From the NCBI RefSeq assembly GCF_030818545.1, contig NZ_JAUTAH010000001.1:2051001-2115000 (forward strand): a DNA stretch of 64,000 nucleotides. The letters run 5' to 3'. The notes below the pieces were generated by a model. That model worked only from the letters and a program-made list of their open reading frames with translations, had not been told where the DNA came from and ran no database searches. This DNA comes from Brevundimonas sp. SORGH_AS_0993 (GTDB lineage: Bacteria; Pseudomonadota; Alphaproteobacteria; Caulobacterales; Caulobacteraceae). Both the position numbers and the translations under genes were made by a program. Every line of letters starts with the position of its first letter. The first letter of the stretch is position 1. This document shows positions 1-9,839 of this stretch, piece by piece.

Positions 1-1050
1 CTTCGCCTCCTCGTCGGCGCCGGGGGCGATGACGACCTCGGTGAAGATCTCGGTGATGGCGCGGGCGTCATCGCCGTTCAGCGGACGGTTGACCGCGATG
101 ACCCCGCCGAAGGCCGAGACGGCGTCGCATTCCAGCGCGCGGGCATAGGCTTCGGACAGATCGCCTCCGACCGCCACCCCGCACGGATTGGCGTGTTTGA
201 CGATGACGCAGGCGGGCTGTTCGAACTCGGCGACCAACTCATAGGCGGCGTCGGCGTCGGCGATGTTGTTGTAGCCCAGTTCCTTGCCCTGAACCTGTTC
301 CGCATAGGCCACGCCCGGACGGCGCTCGCCGGTGCGGTAGAAGGCGCCCGTCTGGTGCGGGTTCTCGCCATAGCGCAGGGTCTGGGCCAGCGAACCGGCG
401 ATGGACTTGCGGGCCGGGGCGGCGTCTTCCAGCTGGCCGGCGAACCAGCCCGAGACGGCGGCGTCATAGGCGGCGGTGCGGGCGAAGGCGCGGGCGGCCA
501 GTTGCTTGCGCAGGGCCAGGGTGGTGGCGCCGTCCGCCTTCAGGGCTGCGACGATCAGGGCGATGCTCTCGCCGTCCACCGCGACCGCCACATGGCCGTG
601 GTTCTTGGACCCGGACCGGATCATGGCCGGGCCGCCGATGTCGATGTTCTCGATCGCCGCCTCGAAGCCGCCGCCCGATTCCACCGTCTTCTCGAACGGA
701 TAGAGGTCGATCCAGACGATATCGATGGGGCCGATGCCGTGCTGGTCCATGGCCTGGGCATGGGTCGGGGCGTTGCGAACGCCCAACAGGCCGCCGTGCA
801 CGACCGGATGGAGCGTCTTGACCCGGCCGTCCATCATCTCGGGGAAGCCGGTCAGGTCGGCCACATCCAGAACCGGCAGGCCGAAGCCCGCGATGGCCGC
901 CTTGGTGCCGCCGGTGGACACCAGTTCGACCCCCGCCTCATGCAGGGCGCGCGCCGCCTCTTCCAGACCGGCCTTGTCCGACAGGGAGATCAGGGCGCGC
1001 TGCGGCTTCACCTGATCGGGGGCGGGCGGGAAATCGGGAGCGGCGGGCAT
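1..1050 (-). CDS. purH: Bifunctional AICAR transformylase / IMP cyclohydrolase, 3' end cut by window
   Basis: PurH catalyses the last two steps of IMP synthesis: formylation of AICAR with 10-formyl-THF, then ring closure. The visible part is 350 residues from the ATG at 1050; the family is about 530, so the C-terminal third lies beyond the left edge. The N-terminal MGS-like cyclohydrolase domain shows [16 protein letters not shown] and GRVKTLHP. The transformylase domain begins with [13 protein letters not shown] and carries the catalytic KHANPCG motif near residue 285. It is the last member of the minus-strand block rsmB-rpe-heparinase-purH, 80 bases after the heparinase gene, so co-transcription is plausible. 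Family assignment is secure. Confidence 0.96.
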   Translation of the reverse strand, partial: MPAAPDFPPAPDQVKPQRALISLSDKAGLEEAARALHEAGVELVSTGGTKAAIAGFGLPVLDVADLTGFPEMMDGRVKTLHPVVHGGLLGVRNAPTHAQAMDQHGIGPIDIVWIDLYPFEKTVESGGGFEAAIENIDIGGPAMIRSGSKNHGHVAVAVDGESIALIVAALKADGATTLALRKQLAARAFARTAAYDAAVSGWFAGQLEDAAPARKSIAGSLAQTLRYGENPHQTGAFYRTGERRPGVAYAEQVQGKELGYNNIADADAAYELVAEFEQPACVIVKHANPCGVAVGGDLSEAYARALECDAVSAFGGVIAVNRPLNGDDARAITEIFTEVVIAPGADEEAK

Positions 1051-1130
1051 GGGCGGCGGTCCGGTGCAGGCTGGGGAGGATGGCGCGCCCTCTAGCGCCA
1101 ATCCGGCCGCCCGTCACCCCACGGCGGGTT

Positions 1131-2948
1131 TCAGCCCGCCTCGCCGCTCGTGCCGGCCGGGCTCAGTTTCCAGCGGACCTTGGTTTCGGCGTCGGTGCGG
1201 GCCGAGCCGCGGACCACGATCTGAAGGCTGCGGCGCGTCAGGCCGGCGTCGATATGGACGCTGGGCTCCACCGCCAGGTCCGGGCCGTCGGTGCGGAACC
1301 ACCAGCCCCGGCCGGAGGCGCCGCGCAGCAGGATGGAGCGCCGGTCGCGCGCCAGGGACGCCTGCACACCCGGCTCCAGCTGGAACCGGATCGCGTAGGG
1401 GGCGGCGATGGGGCGCAGCACATCCCGGCGACCGGGTGTGGGAAACAGCCGCTCTTCGGCCCGCAGTTCGTCCAGCCGTTGATCCAGATAGAGGCGGCGC
1501 TGATGGTTCAGACCGAAGGCTTCGGCCCAGCCGTCATGCTCCATCTCCAACCAGATGGCCCCGTCGCCCGTGCGCTGGTCATGGGTCACATGGATCGGCG
1601 GTCCCACCAGGCGCGGCCCCAGAAGCTCGCCCTTCCAGCCCCCCAGGGGCTCGTTCAAGGACCGCTCGCCCAGGGTCAGGGTCGAATGGGCGGGCGTCAG
1701 CCGCAGGGCCTGACGGTCGGTCGCCGCCGGGGTCCAGCCCGAGCCGGTGAACAGCCGGTCCTTGCCGCAGACCACCTCCAGCGCCAACGGCTGGGCGCAG
1801 GCGGTCGCGCTCCAGGCGCCTTGGGCAGGGGCGGCGACATCAGCCACCACCGTCAGCAGCGATCCGGCGATGCGGGACAGGCCGGCCACGACGCCGACCG
1901 GAGCCTCTTCGACGGCCTCGTCATGGGCGCGGGCGGCGGCGACGCGGGCCGCGCTGGACGGCCCGCCGCCCTGGAAACTGGCCAGGCCGCCGTCCGGCAG
2001 CGTCAACAGGCGAAGGCCCCGCGTCAGCCGGGCGATGGCCTCCGACACGGGGTCGGGCGTCGGCTCCGACAGCTTCGACAGGGCGTCGTCCAGGGTCAGC
2101 AGGTCCAGCAACAGCTCCAGCCCGGCCTGAGGACTGCGCGAGGCGTGGCCCCCGTCGGGCAGGACGGTGGTCTTCAGGGCGGTCGGCAGGGCCTTCAGAG
2201 CCCGGCGACGCAGGTCCTGGCCCGGCGCGCCGGCCAGGACGCAGCCGCCGATGGCGGCGGCGGTCAGTCGCTCGGCCCTGGTGGCCAGCCCCCCCGGCGG
2301 ACGCAGCAGCTGGCGCGTCTGGCGCGCCAGGCTGTCGGCCAGCCGCAGCCGCTCGGCCTCGGTCGCCACCGCCCCCATGCGGCGCGCGGCGCAGGCCAGG
2401 TTGATCACCCGGCGCGGCAGGATGTCGGGACCCCAGGCGAAGGGCGACCAGCGGGCGAAGGCGTCGATCCAGGTCAGGGTCAGGCGCAGGGCCTCGCGCG
2501 CCCCGCGCTCCCCCTGGGCCATCAGGGCCGGCATCCAGTTGAAGGCGTGCAGCTCGACCGCGAAGGGCCGGGTTGGGCTGGGCCTGTTCCACGGATCGGC
2601 CGGAGGCTCCACCTCCATCGAGGCGCCGGCCAGGATGAACCGGCCGACCACAAAACCCTTGCCCGGCGCCGGATCGTGCGGCCGGAAATCGCGGGGCGTG
2701 GCGGCGAAGGCCGTCACCTTGCGCCCGCCCAGGGTCAGGCCGTAGCCCGGCAGGCCGTAAAGCTCGATCCACAACTGCCGCGTCGCCAGCCGGCCCAGAA
2801 TGGCGGGCCACAGGCCGGCGCCGACCGCCGCCTCGCCCGAACGCACCGGCGTGCGGACCGGGGCGCCGGGCAGGCCGGGAATCTGGCCCGGCCCGATATC
2901 GGGCGCGGCGTCCGACCCGCGCGGCGCAAAGGGGCCGATCGGGCTCAC
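1131..2948 (-). CDS. Heparinase II/III family protein
   Basis: A 605-residue protein resembling the heparinase II/III lyase family: an alpha/alpha barrel in the first half (for example AVELHAFNWMPALM) and a beta-rich C-terminal half. I read the start as GTG at 2948 because it overlaps the rpe stop in a GTGA arrangement, the next ATG is far inside the conserved region, and the upstream frame only reads through rpe. Family members cleave acidic polysaccharides by beta-elimination; the substrate here is unknown, and this housekeeping context (rsmB, rpe, purH) argues for a conserved envelope or capsule role rather than nutrient degradation. No signal peptide is evident from this start. Confidence 0.85.
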   Translation of the reverse strand: MSPIGPFAPRGSDAAPDIGPGQIPGLPGAPVRTPVRSGEAAVGAGLWPAILGRLATRQLWIELYGLPGYGLTLGGRKVTAFAATPRDFRPHDPAPGKGFVVGRFILAGASMEVEPPADPWNRPSPTRPFAVELHAFNWMPALMAQGERGAREALRLTLTWIDAFARWSPFAWGPDILPRRVINLACAARRMGAVATEAERLRLADSLARQTRQLLRPPGGLATRAERLTAAAIGGCVLAGAPGQDLRRRALKALPTALKTTVLPDGGHASRSPQAGLELLLDLLTLDDALSKLSEPTPDPVSEAIARLTRGLRLLTLPDGGLASFQGGGPSSAARVAAARAHDEAVEEAPVGVVAGLSRIAGSLLTVVADVAAPAQGAWSATACAQPLALEVVCGKDRLFTGSGWTPAATDRQALRLTPAHSTLTLGERSLNEPLGGWKGELLGPRLVGPPIHVTHDQRTGDGAIWLEMEHDGWAEAFGLNHQRRLYLDQRLDELRAEERLFPTPGRRDVLRPIAAPYAIRFQLEPGVQASLARDRRSILLRGASGRGWWFRTDGPDLAVEPSVHIDAGLTRRSLQIVVRGSARTDAETKVRWKLSPAGTSGEAG

Positions 2949-3610
2949 GCGGCGCCCGGGCCAGCTTTCAGGGCCGTGATATTGGCGGCGTAATCGCCCT
3001 TGAACACGAAGGAGCCGGCGACCAGGGCGTCCGCCCCCGCCGCCACGCAGGCCGCCGCATTGGCCGAGGTCACGCCGCCGTCCACCTGCAGATGGGCCGC
3101 AGAACCGGCGCGATCCAGAATGGACCGGGCGGCGGCGATCTTGCGCAGGGAGGCGTCGAGGAAGGTCTGCCCGCCGAATCCCGGATTGACCGACATGATC
3201 AGCACCAGATCGACCAGATCGACCACCTCTTCCAGCACCGACAGAGGCGTGCCGGGATTGAAAACCAGGCCCGCCTTGGCGCCCAGCTGGCGGATGCGGC
3301 CCAGGGTGCGATGGACGTGCGGGCCGCTCTCGGGATGGACGCTCAGGATGTCGGCGCCCGCCGCGCGGAAGGCCTCCAGCCACGGATCGACCGGGGCGAC
3401 CATCAGGTGGACGTCGAACGGCAGGGTCGTATGCGGCCGGATCGCCTTCACGATGTCCGGCCCCAGGGTGATGTTCGGCACGAAATGCCCGTCCATCACA
3501 TCGACATGGATCCAGTCGGCGCCCGCCGCCTCCAGCGCGCGCACTTCTTCGCCCAGCCGCGCGAAATCGCTGGCGAGGATGGACGGGCAGATCAGAGGGG
3601 TGAGGGCCAT
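2945..3610 (-). CDS. rpe: Ribulose-phosphate 3-epimerase
   Basis: A 221-residue TIM-barrel enzyme interconverting ribulose 5-phosphate and xylulose 5-phosphate in the pentose phosphate and Calvin pathways. Signature segments are ICPSILASDF at the N terminus, HVDVMDGHFVPNITLG (metal and substrate site), HLMV, MSVNPGFGGQ and LQVDGGV (phosphate-binding loop). Length is standard. The ATG at 3610 directly precedes the conserved N terminus. It follows rsmB after 47 bases and overlaps the heparinase gene by four bases, pointing to one transcript. Confidence 0.97.
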   Translation of the reverse strand: MALTPLICPSILASDFARLGEEVRALEAAGADWIHVDVMDGHFVPNITLGPDIVKAIRPHTTLPFDVHLMVAPVDPWLEAFRAAGADILSVHPESGPHVHRTLGRIRQLGAKAGLVFNPGTPLSVLEEVVDLVDLVLIMSVNPGFGGQTFLDASLRKIAAARSILDRAGSAAHLQVDGGVTSANAAACVAAGADALVAGSFVFKGDYAANITALKAGPGAA

Positions 3611-3657
3611 GGCCTGGGGGATAGGACGGCTTGCGGGCGGGAGCAAGGCGCGCCCGC

Positions 3658-4989
3658 TCAGGAAATCCGCTCCAGCCGGGCGGCGAAGAAGCCGTCCAGC
3701 CCGCCGCGTTCGGGCCAGAATGACGGCAGGATGCGCAGCCAGCCTTCGGGCGTCAGGGCCTCGGCCGGGGCGCCGACGGCGGCCGGATCGACCGGGACGG
3801 TGCGGTAGGCGGGGTTGCGACGCAGAAAGGCGATGATCTGGGTCTCGCCCTCCTCGCGCTCCAGCGAACAGGTGCAATAGACCAGACGGCCGCCCGGCTT
3901 CACCCGTTCGGCGGCGGCGTCCAGCAGTCGGTGCTGAACATCCGCCAGCTTGGCCACGTCGGCGGGGCGGGTGGCGCGTAGAACCTCGGGATTGCGGCGG
4001 AAGGTGCCCGTCGCCGTGCAGGGCGCGTCCAGCAGGACGGCGTCGAAGGTGCGGGCGTCCTCCCACGCCTCGGCCGGGACGGCGACCACCTCGGCGGTCA
4101 AGCCGGTCCGCTCAAGGTTCTGCGTCAGGCGTTTCAGGCGCGCGGCCGAGCGGTCCAGGGCCGTGACCGCCGCGCCGTCGGCCGCCAGTTGCAGGGTCTT
4201 GCCGCCAGGCGCGGCGCACATGTCCAGAGCCGTCTCGCCGGACTTCACGGCCAGCAGGCGAGCGGGCGCGGCCGCCGCCGCATCCTGCACCCACCAGTCG
4301 CCGGTCTCGAACGTCGGCCAGGTCGCCACGTCGCCGCGCCGCCCGGTCCGCACCGTGCCGCCGGGCAGGACTTCGCCCTCCACGGCTTCGGCGACCGACA
4401 TGGCGTCGACGCCCGGCTTCAGGCTGAGGTCGGTCGGCGGCTCCTCGCGCGCGGCCAGGGCCAGGCCGGTCAGCACCGCCTCGCCATAGGCCGCCCGCCA
4501 GCGCGCGGCGATCCAGTCGGGCAGGTTGGATTCCGCCGTTGTCAGACCCGGCCCCTCCCGCCCTATGCCGCGCAGCACGGCGTTGACCAGGTTCTTGTAG
4601 GGCCGGGTCTTGGGGTCGCGCTCGGCCAGTTTCACAGCGGTCGACACGGCGGCGAAGGCCGGAGTTTCCAACACCAGGGTCTGGGCCAGGGCGATGCGCA
4701 TCAAGGTGCGAACCGCCTCGGGCGGCGACTTCTTCAGCCGGCGATCCAGAATCTGGTCGATCTCGCCCAACCGACGCAGGGCCGCCATCGCCACGGCGCG
4801 GGCGAAGGCGCGGTCCACCGGCGCCAGGGGGCGGGCCGGCGGCTGGGCCAGGGCCTCGTCCAGACCGTTGCGCTTGTCCAGGGCCGCGTTCAGCAGCAGG
4901 CCGGCGACGACGCGGGCCTCGACGCCGATGTCGTCCTGAACCGGCGCGGCCTCGGTCGAGGCCGGACGCGGCTTGCCCTTGGTCGCCAT
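3658..4989 (-). CDS. rsmB: 16S rRNA (cytosine 967-C5)-methyltransferase RsmB
   Basis: A 443-residue SAM-dependent RNA methyltransferase. The N-terminal NusB-like helical domain (about residues 20-150, with PVDRAFARAVAMAAL) precedes a Rossmann methyltransferase domain with the SAM motif MCAAPGGKTLQLA, the first catalytic cysteine in DAPCTATGTFRRNPEV and the second in VYCTCSLEREEGE. These two cysteines are the expected m5C pair. The ATG at 4989 gives a basic, low-complexity leader before the NusB-like fold. It sits 35 bases downstream of kup and 47 bases upstream of rpe on the same strand. Confidence 0.94.
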   Translation of the reverse strand: MATKGKPRPASTEAAPVQDDIGVEARVVAGLLLNAALDKRNGLDEALAQPPARPLAPVDRAFARAVAMAALRRLGEIDQILDRRLKKSPPEAVRTLMRIALAQTLVLETPAFAAVSTAVKLAERDPKTRPYKNLVNAVLRGIGREGPGLTTAESNLPDWIAARWRAAYGEAVLTGLALAAREEPPTDLSLKPGVDAMSVAEAVEGEVLPGGTVRTGRRGDVATWPTFETGDWWVQDAAAAAPARLLAVKSGETALDMCAAPGGKTLQLAADGAAVTALDRSAARLKRLTQNLERTGLTAEVVAVPAEAWEDARTFDAVLLDAPCTATGTFRRNPEVLRATRPADVAKLADVQHRLLDAAAERVKPGGRLVYCTCSLEREEGETQIIAFLRRNPAYRTVPVDPAAVGAPAEALTPEGWLRILPSFWPERGGLDGFFAARLERIS

Positions 4990-5024
4990 CCGGCGGCCGC
5001 GCGCTTCGGAGTTCTGACCCGGCC

Positions 5025-7001
5025 TCAAACCGCCACCTGCGCGCCCAGTTCGACCACGCGGCCGGGCGGGATGTGGAAGAAGTCGGTCGGATTGGCGGCG
5101 TTGCGCATCAGGAAGATGAACAGCTTGTCCTGCCACAGGGGCATGCCCTGGCGCGCCGACGGGATCAGCGAGCGACGGCCCAGGAAGAAGCTGGTCGACA
5201 TGATGTCGAACTTCAGTCCCTGTTTGCGGCACAGGCCCAGGGCGCGCGGCACGTTCGGCGTCTCCATGAAGCCATAGGTGACGGTCAGCTTCTTGAAGTC
5301 GTCGTTGATCGGCTCCATCCGCACGCGGTCCGCTTCCTTGATGCGCGGCCGATCCGAGGTGCGCACGGTCAGGATGACGTTCTTCTCGTGCAGCACCTTG
5401 TTGTGCTTGAGATTGTGCATCAGGGCGACCGGGGCGACGTCGGGGTCCGAGGTCAGGAAGATGGCCGTGCCCGGCGCCCGGTGCGGCGGTCGAGCGTGCA
5501 GCATCTCGATCAGGTCGCCGAGCGGCAGGCTGTCCTTCCGGGTCTTGGTCGTCAGAATCTGGGTGCCGCGCACCCATGTCCACATGATGACCACCAGCAG
5601 GACGCCCAGCACCAGCGGCATCCAGGCGCCGTCCGGAATCTTCAGCAGATTGGAGGTCAGGAAGACGCCGTCGATGAAGGCGAAGGGGATCAGCGTGCCC
5701 GCGACCGCCCACAGCGGCCATTTCCAGCCCTTGCGGATCACCGAATAGGCCATCAGCGTATTGACCAGCATGGTGCCCGTCACCGCCACCCCATAGGCGG
5801 CGGTCAGGTTGTGCGAACTTTGGAACACCACCAGCAGGACCAGCACCCCGATCATCAGGAAGCTGTTGACCGCGGGCACGAAGATCTGGCCGGCCTGGGT
5901 TTCGGAGGTGTTCTTGATATCGATGCGCGGCAGCAGGCCCAGTTGCACCGCCTGCTGCGTCACCGAGAAGGCGCCCGTGATCACGGCCTGCGAGGCGATG
6001 ACCGTCGCGGCCGTCGCCAGGATCAGCATCGGCCAATAGGCCAGGTGCGGCACCATGTTCCAGAACGGATTGTCCGACGCGGCCGGGTTGTCCAGGATCA
6101 GGGCGCCCTGGCCCAGATAGTTCAGCGTCAGGCACGGCAGGACGAAGGCCAGCCAGCCCATGCGGATCGGCGCCTTTCCGAAATGCCCCATGTCGGCATA
6201 GAGCGCCTCGGCGCCCGTCACCGCCAGAAAGACGCTGCCCAGGATGATGAAGCCCAGGAAGCCGTCCTGGAGCAGAAGCTGGACGCCGTAATGCGGCGAC
6301 AGGGCGCGCAGGATGCTGACGTCGTCGAAGATGTGATAGAGGCCCAGGCCCCCGAGGCTGAGAAACCAGACGGCCGTGATCGGGCCGAAATATTTGGCCA
6401 GGCTGGCGGTGCCGCGCGACTGGGCCATGAACAGGGCGATCAGTATGCCCGCCGAGATCGGTACGATGAACAGGTCCAGCCGGCCGCTGAGACCCGGCGC
6501 GTCCTGCAGGCCCTCGACCGCGGACAGGACGGAAATGGCCGGCGTGATGATGCCGTCGCCATAGAAGAGCGCGGCGCCGCAGACGCCCAGGATGAAGATC
6601 CAGGCGCTGCGCCGTCCCACCGCGTGCTGGGCCAGGGCCATCAGCGACAGGGTGCCGCCCTCGCCCTTATTGTCGGCGCGCATCAGGAAGAAGACGTACT
6701 TGAACGTCACCACGACCATCAGCGCCCAGAAGGCCAGAGACACGACGCCCACGACCGCCAGATCGCCGCCGACGCCGGTGCGCGCATGGTCGATCGCCTC
6801 GCGCAGGGCGTACAGCGGGCTGGTGCCGATATCGCCGAACACCACGCCGATCGCGCCGATCGTCAGGGCCCAGAATCCGCCGTGCTTGGCGACCTGTCCG
6901 GCGGGACTATGGGACTCCGGACCCGTGGCGGGGGCGCTTGCGTCCGGCGTGTGCGACGCGGGCGAGGGAGCGCTCGCGTCGTGGGGAGTATCCCCGGCCA
7001 T
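5025..7001 (-). CDS. kup: Low-affinity potassium transport system protein Kup
   Basis: A 658-residue Kup/HAK/KT family K+ uptake transporter of the inner membrane, probably a K+/H+ symporter. After a polar N terminus of about 45 residues rich in Ala/Pro/Ser comes the hallmark GVVFGDIGTSPLYALREA, then about twelve hydrophobic segments, GDGIITPAISVLSAVEGL, and a cytoplasmic C-terminal domain (ETPNVPRAL). I chose ATG 7001 over a TTG 42 bases upstream because GGAGG lies six bases before it. The gene is monocistronic or leads into rsmB; the 169-base region to the Rrf2 regulator is divergent. Confidence 0.96.
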   Translation of the reverse strand: MAGDTPHDASAPSPASHTPDASAPATGPESHSPAGQVAKHGGFWALTIGAIGVVFGDIGTSPLYALREAIDHARTGVGGDLAVVGVVSLAFWALMVVVTFKYVFFLMRADNKGEGGTLSLMALAQHAVGRRSAWIFILGVCGAALFYGDGIITPAISVLSAVEGLQDAPGLSGRLDLFIVPISAGILIALFMAQSRGTASLAKYFGPITAVWFLSLGGLGLYHIFDDVSILRALSPHYGVQLLLQDGFLGFIILGSVFLAVTGAEALYADMGHFGKAPIRMGWLAFVLPCLTLNYLGQGALILDNPAASDNPFWNMVPHLAYWPMLILATAATVIASQAVITGAFSVTQQAVQLGLLPRIDIKNTSETQAGQIFVPAVNSFLMIGVLVLLVVFQSSHNLTAAYGVAVTGTMLVNTLMAYSVIRKGWKWPLWAVAGTLIPFAFIDGVFLTSNLLKIPDGAWMPLVLGVLLVVIMWTWVRGTQILTTKTRKDSLPLGDLIEMLHARPPHRAPGTAIFLTSDPDVAPVALMHNLKHNKVLHEKNVILTVRTSDRPRIKEADRVRMEPINDDFKKLTVTYGFMETPNVPRALGLCRKQGLKFDIMSTSFFLGRRSLIPSARQGMPLWQDKLFIFLMRNAANPTDFFHIPPGRVVELGAQVAV

Positions 7002-7170
7002 GCGTATCCTCCGGGTCGCCGACGGCCTCGCCGGTCCCTTCAAAGCCGCGAGCCTTTAGGCGCATTCCGCGTCCGCTTCAATCGTGTCGCGCGGGATTCG
7101 GTTTCGACGTTCGACGGGCGGATTTGTGATTCGGCGTCCGAGGGCCTATTTTCCCATCAGGAACCGAACC

Positions 7171-7641
7171 ATGTCAGACAGCCAGCGCTTTCCCGTCGCC
7201 GCCCACGCCCTGGCCTATATGGCCCACGGGGGCGCGTTCGGGCCTGGGCAGGCGATGCCCAGCGGCGTCCTGGCCTCGTCCATCCCGACCAACCCGGTGG
7301 TGGTGCGGCGCGTCACCGCCCTTCTGGCCAAGGCCGGTCTGATCGCCACCCGTCCCGGCGCCACCGGCGGCTCCTGGCTGCTGCGCCGACCGGAGGACAT
7401 CGGCCTGGATCTGGTGCTGAAGGCGGTCAACGGCTGCGCCCACATCGGCTCTCCCCCCGCCGGCGCCAAGGGCTGCCCGATCAGCGAACATATCCCGCGC
7501 CAGGTGGCCAAGGCCCTGACCGCCGCCGACGAGGCGGCGACCGAGGCCCTGTCCAAGATCACCATCGCCGACCTGCTGGCCGAGAACCCGGCCTCGCTGG
7601 CGGCTTTTACTGTCCACCCGTCCTGCCCCGTCGCGGCTTGA
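7171..7641 (+). CDS. Rrf2 family transcriptional regulator
   Basis: A 156-residue winged-helix regulator of the Rrf2 family, closest in style to the YwnA-like branch: ALAYMAHGG at the first helix, IPTNPVVVRRVTALLAKAGLI as the recognition segment, and RPGATGGSWLL as the wing. Cysteines at 89 and 102 lie in the loop where IscR and NsrR carry Fe-S ligands, with a third at the extreme C terminus (HPSCP), so redox or Fe-S sensing is possible but unproven. AGGA lies nine bases before the ATG. The SDR gene begins seven bases after its stop, so the pair is likely co-transcribed and the SDR is a probable target. Confidence 0.9.
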   Translation: MSDSQRFPVAAHALAYMAHGGAFGPGQAMPSGVLASSIPTNPVVVRRVTALLAKAGLIATRPGATGGSWLLRRPEDIGLDLVLKAVNGCAHIGSPPAGAKGCPISEHIPRQVAKALTAADEAATEALSKITIADLLAENPASLAAFTVHPSCPVAA

Positions 7642-7648
7642 GGGTCCG

Positions 7649-8443
7649 ATGCGCCGGACTGTCCTGATCACCGGCGCGTCGGCCGGCATCGGCGCGGCCC
7701 TGGCGCGGGTCTATGCCGATCACGGCTGGGACCTGATCCTGACTGCACGGCGCGAAGGTCCGCTGCAAACCCTTGCCGCCGAACTGTCGGCCAAGGGCGC
7801 GACGGCCACGGTCGTCCCCGAAGACCTGTCCGATCCCGACGCGCCCGAACGGCTGATCGACGCCGTCGCATCGCGCGGCCTGACCGTCGACGGCCTGGTC
7901 AACAATGCGGGCTTCAGCCGCGTCACCGGCTTTCTGGACACCGAGCTTTCGGCCCACCGCGCCATGATCCAGGTCATGCTGACGGCGCCGGTCGAGCTGT
8001 CGCGCCTGTTCCTGCCCGGCATGATCGAACGCGGCTTCGGCCGGGTGCTGAATGTGGCGTCCCTGGCCGGCCAGATGCCCGCGACCGGCGGCGACACCCT
8101 GTACGGGCCGATCAAGAGCTTCCTGATCAAGGCGTCGCAGGGCTTGCATCTGGAGACGCAGGGGACCGGCGTCCACGTGACGGTGTTGAACCCCGGCTAC
8201 ACCCTGACGGAGTTCCACGACGTCAACGGATCGCGCGATCAGGTCTCCAGCGCCTATCCGGCCTGGATGTGGATGGACGCGGCCCGCGTGGCCCGCATCG
8301 GCCATGACGCCTGCGAGGCCAACCGACCCAGCGTCACGCCCGGCGTCATGAACAACGTCATGGCCGGACTGGCGCGCTTCCTGCCCGACGGTCTCGCGCT
8401 CCGCATGGTGGCGAACCACGCAAAGCGGCTGGACCGGATCTGA
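7649..8443 (+). CDS. SDR family NAD(P)-dependent oxidoreductase
   Basis: A 264-residue classical short-chain dehydrogenase of the DltE/YqjQ style. It shows the cofactor loop TGASAGIG, an arginine after strand 2 (TARREG) suggesting NADP(H), the LVNNAG structural motif, the catalytic serine in NVASLAG and the YGPIK active-site Tyr/Lys. Substrate unknown. It is paired with the Rrf2 regulator seven bases upstream. Its TGA abuts the stop of the convergent lpdA gene: the two stop codons occupy adjacent triplets with no spacer, within a short palindrome. Confidence 0.9.
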   Translation: MRRTVLITGASAGIGAALARVYADHGWDLILTARREGPLQTLAAELSAKGATATVVPEDLSDPDAPERLIDAVASRGLTVDGLVNNAGFSRVTGFLDTELSAHRAMIQVMLTAPVELSRLFLPGMIERGFGRVLNVASLAGQMPATGGDTLYGPIKSFLIKASQGLHLETQGTGVHVTVLNPGYTLTEFHDVNGSRDQVSSAYPAWMWMDAARVARIGHDACEANRPSVTPGVMNNVMAGLARFLPDGLALRMVANHAKRLDRI

Positions 8444-9838
8444 TCAGATGTGGATGGCGTGCCCGAGGGCGCGCAGGCTGGCCTCGTGGAAGGCTTCGCC
8501 CAGCGTCGGGTGGACGTGGATCGTCCCGGCGACGTCTTCCAGCACCGCCCCCATTTCCAGCATCTGGGCGAAGCTGTTGGACAGTTCCGACACATGCTGG
8601 CCCACCGCCTGGATGCCCAGGATGCGGTGGTCGGGTTTCGAGGCGATGACGCGCACGAAACCGCCGTCCTCGCCCGCCTCGATGGCCAGGGCGCGACCGA
8701 TGGCGGAGAAGGGGAAGACCGACTGGATCACGTCGTCGCGGCCCGTGACCTCGTTCGGACCAAGACCGGCCGAAACGATCTCCGGCTCGGTGAAACAGAC
8801 GGCGGCGATGGTCATGGGATCGAACACGCGGTCATGACCGGCGATGATCTCCGCGACCACCTCGCCCTGGGCCGAACCCTTGTGCGCCAGCATGGGTTCG
8901 CCGGTCAGGTCGCCGACCGCCCAGACGTTCTTCATCGAGGTGGCGCAGCGTTGGTCGATCTTCACGAACGGGCCGGCCATGGCCACGCCCATGTTTTCTA
9001 GACCCCAGCCTCGCGTGCGCGGACGCCGGCCAACCGTGACCAGCACCTTGTCGGCGTCCAGTTGCAGCGGCTCGCCGTCCTTGGTGGTGATCGACAGCTT
9101 CCCGTCGCCGAAGCCGCCGGCGCGCGCGCCGAGATGCAGTTCGACGCCGTGCTTCTCCAGCCATTTGGCCACCGGATCGGTCAGGGCCTTGTCATAGAGG
9201 GGCAGGATGCGCTCGGCCATTTCGACGATGGCGACTTGGGCGCCCAGCTTCCTGAAGGCGATGCCCAGCTCCAGCCCGATATAGCCGCCGCCGACCACGA
9301 CCAGCTTTTTGGGGACCTCCGACAGGCTCAGCGCCTCGGTCGAGGAGATGACGTCGCCGCCGAACGGCAGGAAGGGCAGCTCGACCGGCTCGGACCCCGT
9401 CGCCAGGATGACGTGTTCGGCGGTGATCTTCACGTCGCCGTCGTCGGTCTGGACGATGCAGGTCTTGGCGTCCTCGAAGTTCGCCCAGCCCTTGACGACC
9501 TTGACCTTGGCCTTTTTCAGCAGGGCCGCGACGCCCGCGTTCAGCTTACGGACGATCCCGTCCTTCCACGCGACCGTCTGCGACAGGTCGATGGCGGGCG
9601 CCGCCGCCGTGACGCCCAGCGTCCCCCCATCCGCCGCCTTGGCCACGGTCTCGAACTTGCCCGCCGCATGGATGATGGCCTTGGACGGAATACAGCCGAC
9701 GTTCAGGCAGGTCCCGCCCAGCCCGTCGCCGCCATCGACCAGTACGGTGTCCAAGCCCAGTTGGCCGCAGCGAATACCTGCGACATAGCCGCCGGTGCCT
9801 GCGCCGATGATGAGGACTTTGGTTTTGATGTTCTGCAT
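8444..9838 (-). CDS. lpdA: Dihydrolipoyl dehydrogenase (E3), branched-chain complex type
   Basis: A 464-residue FAD/NAD disulfide oxidoreductase that reoxidises dihydrolipoamide on E2. It shows the FAD loop [15 protein letters not shown], the redox-active [10 protein letters not shown], the NAD loop [11 protein letters not shown], the second FAD motif [16 protein letters not shown] and the catalytic [12 protein letters not shown] at the C terminus. The ATG at 9838 sits right at the conserved N terminus; a longer frame upstream is not supported. In bkd operons E3 normally follows E2 directly; here an oppositely oriented, AT-richer gene separates them, so lpdA needs its own promoter. A second lpd lies at 60280. 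Confidence 0.95.
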   Translation of the reverse strand: MQNIKTKVLIIGAGTGGYVAGIRCGQLGLDTVLVDGGDGLGGTCLNVGCIPSKAIIHAAGKFETVAKAADGGTLGVTAAAPAIDLSQTVAWKDGIVRKLNAGVAALLKKAKVKVVKGWANFEDAKTCIVQTDDGDVKITAEHVILATGSEPVELPFLPFGGDVISSTEALSLSEVPKKLVVVGGGYIGLELGIAFRKLGAQVAIVEMAERILPLYDKALTDPVAKWLEKHGVELHLGARAGGFGDGKLSITTKDGEPLQLDADKVLVTVGRRPRTRGWGLENMGVAMAGPFVKIDQRCATSMKNVWAVGDLTGEPMLAHKGSAQGEVVAEIIAGHDRVFDPMTIAAVCFTEPEIVSAGLGPNEVTGRDDVIQSVFPFSAIGRALAIEAGEDGGFVRVIASKPDHRILGIQAVGQHVSELSNSFAQMLEMGAVLEDVAGTIHVHPTLGEAFHEASLRALGHAIHI

Positions 9839-9839
9839 T

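Noticed and set aside
1080-2993. Long open frames on the plus strand opposite the heparinase gene
   Set aside because: They arise from GC-rich codon bias on the other strand, have low-complexity Gly/Arg/Gln-rich translations and no family motifs.
5073-7667. An 864-codon open frame on the plus strand through kup and the Rrf2 gene
   Set aside because: It is antisense to a well-supported transporter and its translation has no domain features.
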